In this document: positions 1-12,600 of the stretch, one piece after another
How positions within the stretch are numbered: position 1 is the first letter of the stretch
How the letters are laid out: each line of letters starts with the position of its first letter
The notes under the pieces: generated by a model
Told to the model about the DNA's origin: nothing
Databases searched by the model: none
What the model saw: the letters and a program-made list of their open reading frames with translations, nothing else
Source of the DNA: Camellia lanceoleosa
Taxonomy: Eukaryota; Streptophyta; Magnoliopsida; Ericales; Theaceae
Direction of reading: 5' to 3'
NCBI GenBank assembly: GCA_025200525.1
Contig: CM045761.1
Span: 206,419,870-206,483,869, forward strand
DNA: 64,000 nucleotides
Made by a program: the position numbers and the translations under genes

Positions 1-64
1 AGTCCTTACGAGTCTTGATTTTACTAACTTTGGTATTTGTGTGGACTGCATAAAAGGAAAGTAG

Positions 65-787
65 ACCAACAAGACTAGTAAAGATCCCAAAAGAAGTAAG
101 AAAATTCTTAGAATCATAGACACTGATATTTGTGGACCATTTACTCCACCTTTTCTGAATGGTCAGAGATATTTTATCTCATTTATTGATGACTATACAC
201 GATACATATATCTTTACCTCTTGTTTAATAAGGCCGAGGCACTTGATGCCTTTAAAGTTTATAAACTAGAGGTAGATAAACAAATAGAAAAGAAAATTAA
301 AATTATGAGGTCAGACAGGGGTGAAGAATATTATGGGAGGTACATAGAATTAGGACAATTACCAGGTATATTTGCTAAGTTCCTTAAGGAAGAAGGTATT
401 ATTGCACAATATTCAATGTCTGGCACACCACAACAAAATGGTATTGTTGAAAGAAGGAACCGAACACTTATGGACATGGTAATGAGCATGCTTAGCTATT
501 CTAATGTGCTTATAAATTTGTGGAGTAAAACTTTAAAAACCGCTGTATATATCTTAAACAGGGTTCCGTCCAAGGTTGTTCCCAAAACACCATTTGAGTT
601 ATGGAAAGGATGGAAGCCAAGTTTAAGATACTTACACATTTGGGGTTGCCCAGTTGAAGTAAGGGTGTATAACTCGCATTTAAAGAAACTAAACCCCAGA
701 ACAGTTAGTGGTGTTTTCATAGGCTATACAGAAAACTCCAAGGGCTACAGATTTTATTGTCCTTCAAATTCACTTAGAATTGTTTAA
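65..787 (+). pseudogene. copia integrase core remnant
   Basis: This open segment follows an in-frame TAG at 62-64 and is read through to the stop at 785-787. It keeps the integrase core: an Asp in DTDICGPF near 119-142, an Asp in RSDRGEE near 310-330, and the Glu in GIVERRNRT near 439-465. That is the D,D,E catalytic spacing of retroviral-type integrases, which insert element cDNA into the host genome. The C-terminal part carries the conserved copia motif WGCPVEVR. The segment is only part of a polyprotein and cannot be expressed as one, since stops flank it on both sides. Confidence 0.88.
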
Positions 788-1417
788 GTCAGAAATGCTA
801 AGTTTATTGAGTAAGTTGACCCTAATTGGAGTTACCTTCGAAAGATAAAGTAGAAGGAATCACGGGACTCGGATATAACACCTGTGGATATATGTAAATT
901 GGTTGTCTTTCAGGATAATCAACTCGGTATCCTTGAATATCAACAAATTCAAGAACTTCCACAACAAGAGGAATAAGTCAACATAGAGCCTGTAGCTCAA
1001 GTCCCAATTGAGACTACAAAATTAAGGAGATCCTCATGAGCTAGAAAGTAAGCAATTTCTGGTGATTATTTGGTATACTTAATGGAGTCTGATTTTGACA
1101 GTGGACCTAAGGATGATCCTGTTTCATTTTCCGATGCCATGAATAGGGATGATTCTAAATTATAGTATGATGCCAAGAAGGAAGAGTTGAAATCTATGGC
1201 TAAGAATTAAGTTTGGGAAATTGTCAGTTGCCTAAGGGAGTTAAAGTTGTTGGCTGTAATGGGTTTATAAGACCAAGAAAGACTCAAATGGCAATGTTGA
1301 ACGATAAAATGGCCAGACTTGTAGCCAAGGGTTTTACTCGAAGAGAAGGCATCGATTATCATAACACCTTTTTTTCGGTTTCTAAGAAGGATTCATTTAG
1401 AATTATCATGGCATTAG

Positions 1418-2272
1418 GTGGTCGTTTGTTTTCAGAGGTAGATTAAGTGAGATTATTAGTGAAGAGATTGTTAATTAGGGGACTAATAGTGAGGGATTAA
1501 GAAAATTTGTATTTGTTTGATAGCCAGTGGATTAGCAATAATTATTGTTTGTTTTGAGAGATATGAGTAGGATTAAACAGTAAAATTCCACAAATACCCT
1601 TGTCCCATTTCTATCAAATTTAGGAATTGATAGTGGATTATGAAAAATTGTATTTATTTGTAATATATTTTAATATTAAAAATGATTTTTTATAAAAATA
1701 TTATTATATTAAATTATTATTATAAAACATAATTATGAAATAATGAGAAAATAATTTTTTTTTTAAAAAAATCAGCCCATGGTTTTCCAAAACTAGACCA
1801 TGGTTTTAAAACAATGTATTTCTTTGCCTTCATCCATTTATTAGCATATTATTGTTGATTTGCCTTCATCCATCCACCAACAGAGCTTCCTTCGAGACAT
1901 ACCACGATTATCACCGTCAACGATGATGCCAACGCCGACACCAATCATCACTGTCAAATGTCAATTATTGCAAAGCTTCATCCATCATCCATCAACAGAG
2001 CTTCCTATTTGCAAATTTCAATTTTAGAAACTATGAAATACCGTTGATGTGGTTAAATCTTGTTGTGGGCAGAATTGTCACACTGTAATACCAACGACTT
2101 CATCTCTAATATCAAGTCCCTTGAGCCTATGCTAATCTGCTCGTTGGAGGGGATTCAAAGTTTGTTGAGACTATGACTTCGTTGGCCAAAAAGGAAAACA
2201 AACATGAATTTAGTGAGGATGAGCTCACTGTTAGTCTAGTCCGGAGGTGGAACTCGGAAAACAAACGGACCC
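1418..2272. mobile_element. 855-bp TIR element nested in copia RT
   Basis: Copia reverse-transcriptase coding sequence stops making sense at 1417 and resumes at 2276. The interrupting segment has terminal inverted repeats: the left end GTGGTCGTTTGTTTTC matches the reverse complement of the right end at 13 of 16 positions. The trinucleotide TAG flanks it at 1415-1417 and 2273-2275, which fits a 3-bp target-site duplication. No transposase is visible, so it is non-autonomous. The 3-bp duplication and G-rich ends are compatible with PIF/Harbinger-type elements, although their usual target is TTA or TAA, so the superfamily is uncertain. The interior holds a repeated CATGGTTTT motif and two CAACAGAGCTTCC phrases. 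Confidence 0.75.
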
Positions 2273-2275
2273 TAG

Positions 2276-3535
2276 TAGCTCATTTTGATTTAGAGCTACA
2301 TCAAATAGATGTGAAAACAACGTTTTTAAATGGAAATCTTTAGGAAGAAGTATACATGAAATAACCTGAAGGACTGTGATATGATAAAGATAGTTACTTA
2401 GTTTGCAAGCTCAAGAAATCCATATATAGACTAAAACAAACTTCCTAACAGTGGTATTTGAAGTTCCACAATGTTATTACTTTACATGGTTTTACGGAGA
2501 ACATTGTGGACAACTGTTTATACCTTAAGGTTAGTGGGAGCAAATACATTTTTCTAGTTCTATATATGAATAACATTTTACTTGCATCTAATGGTTTGGG
2601 TTTGTTGTATGATACTAAACAATTTCTTTCTCAAAACTTTGAAATGAAGGATATGGGTGAAGTTTCTTATGTCATTAGCATAGAGATTCACAGAGACAAG
2701 TCCAAAAGGACATTAGGTTCGTCTCATAAAGCCTATATTGAAAGAGTTTTGGAGAAATTCAAGATAAGTAATTGCACTCATAATGTAGCACCCATTTTAA
2801 AGAGTGATAAATTCAATTTAAGTTAATGTTTGAAGAATGATTTGGAAAAGGAACAAATGGTTAGCATTCCCTATTCGTCTGTCGTAGGTAGTTTAATGCA
2901 TGCTCTGGTTTGTACAACTTGACATTGCATTTGCAGTTGGAATGCTTGGAAGATACCAAAGCAATCTACGAATAGAACATTGGAAGGCTGCAAAGAAAGT
3001 TATAAGGTACTTAAAGGGAACCAAGGACTACATGCTTACTTACAAACATGTTGACTGTCTTGAAATGGTTGGATATTCAAACTCGAATTTTGCGGGTTAT
3101 CAAGATTCTAACAAATTCCACTTTAGGATATGTCTATTTGTTAGCAAGCGGTACTATTTCATGGAAGAACACCAAAGAGACGACGATAGCATTGTCAACA
3201 ATGGAAGCAGAATTTATAGCTTGCTTTGAAGCAACATCACAGGCTATTTAGTTAAGAAATTTTATCACAGGCTTCGAATTGTGGCTTCAATTTCTAGTCC
3301 ATTAAAGGTTTATTGTGATAATTCGGTTGTAGTTGTCTTTCTAACAACAACAAAAGTGGTAGCCGAAGTAAGCATAGTGATATAAAGTATCTTGTTGTTC
3401 GAGACCGTGTGAAGAAGTAAGAAGTCGGCATTGAATATATTAGTACCGATATGATGGTTGCTGATCCTATGACCAAAGCTCTTTCTGTAAAGATGTTTTC
3501 AAAACACGTAGAGGGCGTGAAACTGATTGGTTAGC
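2276..3535 (+). pseudogene. copia reverse transcriptase (C-terminal part) and RNase H remnant
   Basis: The RT continues right after the nested element, with in-frame stops at the EEVYM and QPEG regions (about 2341-2365) and another near 2446. The long open part is 2458-2826. At the polymerase active site (2563-2574), where copia elements have Tyr-Val-Asp-Asp, this copy reads YMNN, so both metal-binding aspartates are lost. RNase H follows from about 2900 with a frameshift near 3110. Its catalytic Asp region reads NSNFAG, again Asp to Asn. The segment TKETTIALSTMEAEFIA near 3166-3220 confirms the family. It cannot encode active enzyme. Confidence 0.88.
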
Positions 3536-3910
3536 TTAATAATTTTTCCAGTTGTTGTTTTGTTTTGTTTTATTTTATTTTATTTTGTCATGACATTTTG
3601 ATTATTATTAATGAAAAATATCATTTTGTGCACTTAAAATATTTGTGATGCTATACAGTCTATTGGGACTATTGATCCATAAAGATCATTGGACCCAAAA
3701 TAACTTATTAGAAGTTATTCATAAAGAATGACACCATATAAAATTGAGAGTAATCCTACAATGTAATACATGGAAGGAAATACTCATTTGATAGAATATA
3801 ACCACCATGATTCGTGTATTATGACTCTTTATAAGGTTTGGATATTTTTATTTAATAGCCATAATCAATTTGTTAGTTATCCAAAAGTCAACAAAATGTG
3901 TCATATGTGT

Positions 3911-4310
3911 CAAGTGGGAGAATGTAAGTATATCCATAAAGTGACTCATATGCCACATGTTTGTTTTATTTATTTATATTATTATATAAATATTATATAT
4001 ATACACATATTTTAATCAGTAAAATGGGTAACTAACGTAAATCATGTCCACTATCCCATAAAGTGGTTTCATGGGAAGTTACAACTTCTCTGATGGTGGA
4101 AAATTATAAGGAGTTACACTTGAATCATGGGTCTAAGCCTATTTATATATACCTGTAATAGCCATCAAAACGTAGACGTTGTTTTATGAATAGAATAGGC
4201 GTGAAACTCTATTCTTTCCATTTTCCCATATGGTTTTATGAAAGTGTTTTAGTTATACATTCAAGACTTGATCAATCAATAACAAGATTCAAAGATTTGA
4301 ACATCATAAC
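3911..4310 (+). repeat. polypurine tract and putative copia 3' LTR
   Basis: CAAGTGGGAGAA at 3911-3922 has the form and position of a copia polypurine tract, and TGTAAG at 3923 would be the LTR start. A TATA-like stretch lies at about 4143-4152, where an LTR promoter would sit. A plausible end is ...CATAACA near 4310, but no partner LTR lies in the window, so the end is an estimate. Confidence 0.55.
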
Positions 4311-6440
4311 AGGAGGTATTCTTTCTTTATTGAATTATTTTAATTATCACAAGAGGCACCAGGTACATACATACACACATACGCTCATGCGGAGTGGAGG
4401 GTAAGGAACAACAAGAAACAGGTAGCGGACCGTTGGTTATGTAACCCCCAAAATCCACATGCAGAGCTGTTTCTCTACTCTTCCCCCTTCGATCAAATAT
4501 AAATATCTATCCATCTATCTATATCTATATCTATACATACATGCATATACACACTAACAAAATATTATTCACATCTTATTTTTAGTTTCTAATTTTTTTA
4601 AATCTTTTAATTTTGAATAAATTACCCTCTCTCTTATGTTTGAACAAAATACAATAAATTTCATAATTCTAACTTAATTATATTGAGTTTTTTTAACATT
4701 TTAATTTACGCATCTTCTCATCAATAATTTATTAATTACATAGATGAAAAAAATTATATGGACATATTTTTTACATTAATATATATATATTTATATTTTT
4801 TTATTTATCTTTATATTTTCATATCATCTGTATTAGTTTTAATTATTTTATTGTGAATAAAAAACGTCGTAATTATAAAAAAAATAGTAAGACTAAATTT
4901 TTTTTTTTAATTTAAAAAAATTTCTTTATTGCTTTACCTTTTCATTTTTTTTTACCAGGAGAGGATGAGGTAACAAAATTAAAATGTGAATATTATTTTA
5001 CATAATTTATTTTTTTTGTTGGATGCCACGTCCCTCGTATATTGTTGTTTAGTTGAATAAGCACCTCTTTTTTGCATTTTATTTTTTATTTTTTATAAAC
5101 AGAAATGAGCACTCTTCGTTACCTTGTTTTATGCTCCCTTTTTTAAAATTATGACACTTGGTCATCAAGACCAAATTATTAAAAAACAAAGGGTAAATTA
5201 CACTTTGTCTCTTTTTATGTTTAGTCTTTTTCTTTTTTTTTTATATTTAAAATTTGTTTTTTTTCACATTGACCTCTCATATTTCAAGGTTTTTTTTTTT
5301 TTCTTCATTTTATTTCTAAAGTTAATTTTTGTTAAAAATTAGACGAAAAATGATACATTGACAATTACAAGATATAATTTTTTTTTATTATATATGACTT
5401 AACATAAACTTAAAATTTAATATAATAATATATTTTTTTTATGTTATGTCATAGTTATTGTGACATTTTTTGTTTAATTTTAAACAAAAGTTATTTTTAA
5501 GAGTAAATTAAGAAATACTTAAAACATTAAGAGCAAAAGTAAAAAAAAAAAATTGTAAATGCAAAGTAAGAAAGTGACTAAATACAAAAAAGACAAAATA
5601 TAATATATCCAAAAAAAATAAATGAAAAACAAAAAACTACCAAAGAATGTTGAAATATAAAAGCACGAAGTTTCTGCAAGATCCTAATTTAGAACCAAAA
5701 CAGTTAAAATTTCAATAGTGTGGTTTCTTCTTTCTTTCTTACTTAAATCATGCAGAGCTTTTTTTTTTTTTTTTTATTTATTTATAAATCTACAACCTCT
5801 GTTTTACTTTTTAGTTATTGGCTTATATTATTATTATTATTATTATTTATTTATTTTTTTCTTGACATAATATATTCACATTCATATTTATTAAGTTATT
5901 GTGGGGAGTTGTTTGTGTGTGAGAGAGAAGTTGATTAAAAAGGTAAGCAAGCAAGAAAGAAGTTGTTGACAGCATTAGCTGTGTCGGCGGAGATGTTAAT
6001 AAGGGATACGACAAAAATTAGAGGAAAGAAAAGAAACGGGTGGCAGGAAAGAAAAGTCTGGGAAGAGACAAAGAAAGATAAAAGAAAATAGTTAAGCATA
6101 ATAATAATGACCTTCACACAAGTTGATATTCTTCTTCTTTTTTTTACTAATAAGCATAAATTGCTGTTTATTGACAAATAAGTACAAGTAAAAAGGATTT
6201 AGTAGAGCAAGATTTTTCCTGATATTTTTACTGAAAGGAAGTGGGTAGGCTTTTTAATTAATTGTTGATTGAGAGCAGATGGGAGAGGGAGAGGGAGAGA
6301 GAGGGCCACAAATAATAATAGAAGGAAAAGAAAAGGAAGGAAGAGGTGCTTTCATTTGGGAAGAAAAAGAAAAGAAAAGAAAAGAAAAGAAAAGAAATCT
6401 TCCTTTAGTTATATCGCCTAAATCTCACAGTAAGTAATGA
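4311..6440. other. AT-rich intergenic spacer
   Basis: No gene is supported here. The stretch contains a (TATC)n-type simple repeat at about 4500-4550, long T and A runs, one inverted-repeat element at 5191-5610, a TTA-repeat at about 5826-5860 and an (AAAAG)n tract at about 6362-6398. The last 200 bases are purine-rich and probably form the upstream region of the cellulose synthase gene. Short open frames in the T-rich tracts are low-complexity and have no recognisable domains. Confidence 0.7.
5191..5610. mobile_element. MITE-like inverted-repeat element of the GGGTAAATTA type
   Basis: The left end GGGTAAATTACACTTTGTCT and about 35 following bases match the reverse complement of the right end (about 5575-5610), sharing TTTTGTCT and GTATTTAGTC-like blocks. 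The interior is AT-rich without coding potential. A related start, GGGTAAATTATACTTCCACC, occurs at 13590, so this is a dispersed family. The target-site duplication is unclear because both flanks are A-rich. Confidence 0.55.
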
Positions 6441-6695
6441 TGATGGAATGGAAGTGTCCAGCCACCCCCCAGGAGAGGAGGAGCTTCAGTGTCGGTGGTG
6501 GTGGCGGCCCGGACCTTCTCTCTCGGCTTTGAGCTCTTAACTCTGCCAGCCGGATCGCGCCTCCATTCAGGAATCTGAATTGCTTTGTTTGGGTCAGATC
6601 TGGAGTAGTAGTAGTAGAATTTAGTCTGCTTTATATTTTATTTATTTATTTATTTATTTATTGAGAGAGAGAGAGAGAGAGAGCAGGGGGCAGGG
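6441..6695 (+). promoter_or_regulatory. 5' leader of the cellulose synthase gene, with GA repeat
   Basis: This GC-richer stretch precedes the CESA start codon. It contains a (GTA)n tract at about 6605-6616, an (ATTT)n tract at about 6636-6660 and a pure (GA)n run at about 6663-6682 ending 13 bases before the ATG. GA repeats in plant leaders are known binding sites of BBR/BPC proteins; whether this one is used is inference. I see no strong TATA box, and the transcription start and any leader intron cannot be fixed from sequence alone. Confidence 0.4.
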
Positions 6696-9600
6696 ATGGA
6701 AGCCAGTGCAGGTTTAGTTGCGGGTTCTCACAACCGAAATGAGCTGGTGGTCATACGTCGGGATGGAGAATCTGGTGTATGTTCTTGTTCTTCTTCTTCT
6801 GTAACCTCCCTCCCTCCCACACCTTCCTAAGTTCCCAACCAAACAATGCTTCTCTTCTTTCATAATTATTATGACAAACAATTCAACTGTTTTTTTTTTT
6901 TCTCCTCGTGATTTAATTGTTGTTTTAAATTATTATTATCATTATTAGTAGTAGTAGTAGTAGTTAATAGAAGTAGTAGTATTAACAAGTTTTTGGTTAT
7001 TTGGGTTGGGTTGGGTTGGGGCAGCCAAAGCCATTGAAGCAGGTAACAGGGCAAAAATGCCAAATATGCGGGGACGATGTTGGGGTGACAGTGGATGGAG
7101 AGCTGTTCGTGGCGTGCAACGAGTGCGCCTTCCCTGTTTGCAGGACTTGCTACGAGTATGAGCGCCAAGAAGGAAGCCAAATCTGCCCCCAGTGCAAAAC
7201 TCGCTTCAAACGTCTCAAGGGTAATCCTTTCATTCATCATTAATTTATAACTACTACTATATTCTAATGATCACCTCAACTCAATTGGAATTGTTTGTTT
7301 ATTTGTTTTTAAATTACCTACTAATATATAAAAATAAAAACAAAAACAAAAACAAAAAGAGCGCTCCCACGTTTGAATTCACTTTTTCGCAATGGGATTT
7401 CGCTCTAAATTTTATTTAATTAATTGTTATATATGCTGCCTCTGTCTGCCCCGGGGGGATTCGATATTTGTTAATATTTGTTAGTTCTACCCGGATGATG
7501 GATGGATGGATGGATGGATGGATGATGCAGGGTGTGCTAGAGTGGAGGGTGATGAAGAAGAAGATGACATTGACGATGTGGAAAACGAGTTCAATTTTGA
7601 AGGGAGGGTTCGTGACAGTGCTAAACTACTGGATTCACAGCAGCACTCTCTTGCTCGTTCAGAGGCTATGCTTCACGGTCACGGTGGTTCGCACATGAGC
7701 TATGGCCATAATTTCGACTCATCCGAATTGCACCCACATGTCTTTCACAATACTAATAATAGTAATACTTTGCCTCAACTTCCCCTCCTTACCAACGGCC
7801 ATATGGTACGACTACTGTTGCTGTTGTTGTGGAATTCTAAAAATCATTGTGTGCAAATTTCAGACAGCAGGAGCCTGAGACCTGCAGCGTTTGTGTTTGC
7901 AGGTGGATGATGATATTCCTCCTGAACAACATGCATTGGTTCCATCGACAGTGGGTGTTGGTGGTGGCAGCAGCAGCAGCAGAAGGATTCATCCACTTCC
8001 TTTCTCAGATCCTAGCCTACCCGGTAATTTTAATTAATTCTGCTTTGCTTTCCTATGCTATGCTACGCTATGGTTTCCTTTTATCTCCCCTCCCTCCCAC
8101 GTTGAAGGTCAAATCTGTATGATAATCCCCTGCCCATTTTTGCAGTGCAATCTCGATCCATGGATCCTTCCAAGGATTTGGCTGCTTATGGCTATGGCAG
8201 CGTAGCTTGGAAAGAGAGGATGGAAAGTTGGAAGCACAAACAAGAGAAGCAACACCTGATGAAACATGAAAATCATGGCAATAACGATTGGGACGATGAT
8301 GGGGATGGGATGGATCTACCACTGTAAGTAAAAAAAAAAAAAATAACCAACTCATCAAATAAGCTAATTCTCTGAAACTCCTCCATGAAATCCCTCTCTC
8401 CATTGTCCTCCTCACTGTTCAAGTCCTTATTAATTCCCAAATTTTCATTATTTTGTCATTTAACAGCTACTTGCACTCCTCAGTGGTTAGTCCATTACAT
8501 ACATTTTATTTATGAACACTTAAAATTATAATTATGGGTTTTGATGTTTATTCTGTTTTTGCATTGTTATATTGTTGAAACTTCTAAAAACTGCTCATCT
8601 TGGAATAACATCTCAGCATTCATTGACCCAGGATGGATGAGGCAAGGCAACCATTGTCCAGAAAGTTACCCATTCCATCAAGCCAAATTAACCCTTATCG
8701 AATGATTATCATAATCCGGCTTGTTGTTCTTGGGTTTTTCTTCCACTATCGAGTCATGCATCCTGTGAAGGATGCTTATGCATTGTGGCTTGTATCAGTG
8801 ATCTGTGAGATTTGGTTTGCTCTTTCATGGATTTTAGATCAATTCCCAAAGTGGCTTCCCATAGATAGGGAAACTTATCTTGACAGGTTGTCATTGAGGT
8901 TAGTTATTACCGAAAATCATGTGTGCAAGCTACGGCTTATTATTTCAGTTATTGGACCAATTTACTAGAATCATTAAACAATTTGGCTGTTTGTTTGTTA
9001 GGTATGACAAAGAAGGCCAACCCTCTCAACTATCTCCAATTGATATATTTGTGAGTACAGTTGATCCGTTAAAAGAACCCCCTTTGGTCACTGCAAACAC
9101 TGTTCTATCCATTCTTGCTGTGGATTACCCTATTGACAAGGTCTCGTGTTATGTTTCTGATGACGGTGCTGCTATGCTGACTTTTGAGGCATTGTCAGAA
9201 ACATCAGAATTCGCTAGGAAGTGGGTGCCGTTCTGTAAGAAATTTAACATTGAGCCACGGGCACCTGAGTGGTATTTTGCCCAGAGGATGGATTATTTGA
9301 AAGATAAGGTATTGACTTCATTTGTGAAGGAGCGACGAGCAATGAAGGTAAAGGGGTCACTAACCTTTTTGAGTTATTTTTCATTTCTTTGAAAGAGTAA
9401 ATATATTGACACCTTTTAAACTACACACTAAACTACTCTCCACATGAGAGTGAGACGCACACTATGTGATGACCTGGTCCCATTCCTCGTGTGAATGGGA
9501 AATAGTTTAATGTGTAGTTTAGTTTGTGTCCCTAGCAATGCTGTCTTTGAAATTCTTCATTGGGTACTGTTGACTGTCTCTTATTGGGGTTGCAGCGAGA

Positions 9601-12600
9601 ATATGAGGAGTTCAAAGTTCGGATAAATGCTTTGGTTTCAAAGGCACAAAAAGTCCCCGAGGAAGGGTGGACAATGCAGGATGGGACTCCATGGCCTGGG
9701 AATAATGTCCGAGATCATCCTGGCATGATTCAGGTACTCTCTCTCTCTTCTCCAAGAAGTAAGATTATATTTATTAACAAAAGATTGGAAAATCTGTACA
9801 AAATACAAGGAACATGCCTTAGGTAATACAGGACATCATCCTGAAAACTATCCATCCACTCATTTGAGATTCAATATCGGTCCATATCCTGATCAATTCT
9901 AGCCCTACTTAGTGTTCTTGTGATCTTGTATAGGTTTTTCTTGGTCAAAGTGGGGGATATGACACTGATGGAAATGAACTACCACGCTTGGTATATGTTT
10001 CCAGAGAAAAGAGACCTGGATTCAATCACCACAAGAAGGCTGGTGCGATGAATGCTTTGGTAAGTAACAAATCAAAGTGCTACTAAATTCCTTGTATTTT
10101 ACTTTACTGTTGGCTCATTTGTTTGTCAGGTCAGGGTCTCTGCTGTGCTGACTAATGCACCTTATCTATTGAACTTGGATTGTGATCACTACATCAATAA
10201 CAGCAAGGCTCTTAGGGAGGCAATGTGTTTCATGATGGATCCCCTGTTGGGAAAAAGAGTGTGCTATGTCCAGTTTCCACAAAGGTTTGATGGTATTGAC
10301 AGGAGTGATCGATATGCCAACCGGAACACTGTATTCTTTGATGTAAGTATGCTCCAATATAGACTTTCAAGTGACTATTGTTGCTTGCTGTTTCTTTTTC
10401 TGTTTCTAGTAAAATTGATTATGATTATTTTTGCTCCAGATTAACATGAAAGGTTTGGATGGCATTCAAGGACCGATTTATGTTGGGACAGGATGTGTTT
10501 TTAGGCGGCATGCGCTTTATGGTTATGATGCTCCAAAGACGCAGAAGTCACCAACAAGGACGTGCAACTGCTTGCCAAAGTGGTGCTGCTGTGGGTGCTG
10601 TTGTTCTGGAAGGAAGAAGAAGAAGATGAAGGCTAACAAGCCCAAGTCTGAGATGAAGCAGAAGAATTCAAGTGAGGCTCATGCAGGATTACTGGTATCA
10701 GCCTCGGAGTGTATTGAAGAGAGAACTGCTGATAAAGGTTGTACTTGTGAGTTGTTAAGTAATTCAGTCCTTGAGTGCCTAGCATTGATTTACGCCTTTT
10801 TATGCAATATTTTCTTCATTTCTAGGTTCAACTTGGGCATGAAAGCTTTTTTACATGTGCATCCCAAATGACTTCACTATTTTCATCTGAACTAATAATA
10901 ATACCCTTGGATTGCTCTTTTATTCATTGGTAGGCTGCATCTAATTAGCAGATTGTAGGGTTGTAGATCATAGCTAGATATTGTAATTTGTTCGAAGACA
11001 GTCACAAGTTTGACATTTAGGTTGGAAATGGTTATATTGGAAAGCATCTTATTTTGTAAGGAACAGAGACTTTGTCAACTGGTGAAGGTTTTTCTACAGT
11101 AAATGTCATAAAAATCCAATCTGGCCAGCCGTGAAGGAAATATATTTGTGGGTTCATTTTTACTTCTTTTAACTGCTAGTCTGCAAAAATATGGCATCTA
11201 ATGCTAGATCACCAATTATCCACATGTCAAGCAATTAGGAAATGGGCCCAACAATATATACCAAGCTAACACTCTCTCTCATATGCACAATGACACAGAA
11301 AATGAGGGTGACAAGATTTGAACTCAGGACCTCCTGAAACTAGAACTTTATTATTATGTTAGATCACCAGTTATCCCAAAATTTAATCTATTAGGAAATG
11401 GACTCAATGTATCTGAAGCTAACATTAACATCATCCATGAGGCTTGTCAATTTTGGCATTTGACTTGGAAGATATTTGATGCAGGGACCGAAGGTGAAAA
11501 TTTAGCTCTGACATCTGAGAATAAGTTGGAAAAGAAATTTGGGCAATCTCCAGTGTTTGTTGCATCTATATTGCCAGAGAATAGTGGGAAACTGAAAGTT
11601 GCTAGCCCCGCGACTCTGCTTAAGGAAGCCATCCATGTAATTAGCTGCAGCTATGAAGATAAAACAGAATGGGGAAAAGAGGTAGGACTAGAATAGTATA
11701 TATATATGTATATATAAATCGCTCTCTCTCAACATAGCAATTTCTTTTTTCAATTTAGGCTTTGTCTAAATAAACCATTCTTCCCTGTTACAGGTTGGCT
11801 GGATTTATGGTTCAGTTACAGAGGACATTTTGACAGGTTTTAAAATGCATTGCCATGGATGGCGTTCTATATATTGCATCCCTGCAAGACCTGCATTTAA
11901 GGGATCTGCACCTATCAATCTTTCTGATCGGCTTCACCAGGTCCTTCGGTGGGCGCTTGGTTCCATTGAAATCTTTCTGAGCAGACACTGTCCTCTCTGG
12001 TATGGCTATGGAGGTGGTCTGAAATGGTTAGAGCGTCTGTCGTACATAAATGCTACTGTGTATCCATGGACGTCTATTCCTCTTCTTGCATATTGTACTT
12101 TACCTGCTGTCTGCTTGCTCACAGGGAAATTTATCACTCCAGAGGTAAGAGAGAGATTTATTTTACTGCTAAACTTTCCTCAAGACTATAATTAACTAAA
12201 TTGATTTATTATTAAAAAAAATGTATATTTTCAATGCAGCTTAGTAATGTGGCGAGCTTGTGGTTTTTGTCGCTTTTTATTTGTATTTTTGCGACAAGTA
12301 TCCTGGAAATGAGATGGAGTGGGGTTGGTATTGATGAATGGTGGAGAAATGAGCAGTTTTGGGTGATTGGTGGTGTGTCGGCGCATCTATTTGCTGTGTT
12401 CCAGGGACTTCTGAAAGTATTAGCCGGAGTTGATACAAACTTCACAGTGACATCCAAGGGAGGGGACGATGAGGAGTTCTCAGAACTGTATGCATTCAAG
12501 TGGACAACATTGCTCATCCCACCGACATTGTTGATAATAAACATGATAGGAGTGGTTGCTGGGATATCCAATGCAATAAATAATGGGTACGAGTCATGGG

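Larger units (their letters stand above)
1..4310 (+). mobile_element. Ty1/copia LTR retrotransposon, 5'-truncated and decayed
   Basis: The window opens inside a copia polyprotein. In order on the + strand come the end of the pre-integrase region (about 1-60), integrase (65-787), a stop-ridden linker (788-1200), reverse transcriptase (1213-1417 and 2276-2822), RNase H (2900-3535), a purine-rich tract (3911-3922) and the start of a putative 3' LTR (3923). The order integrase, then RT, then RNase H is diagnostic of copia rather than gypsy. Many in-frame stops, frameshifts and catalytic-site changes show the copy is dead. The 5' LTR, primer site and gag lie before base 1. The right end near 4310 is an estimate, because no second LTR is available to align. 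Confidence 0.9.

Noticed and set aside
6869..7240. 123-aa minus-strand open frame at the start of the CESA gene
   Set aside because: Antisense to the zinc-finger exon and its intron, with simple-sequence Thr and Leu runs.
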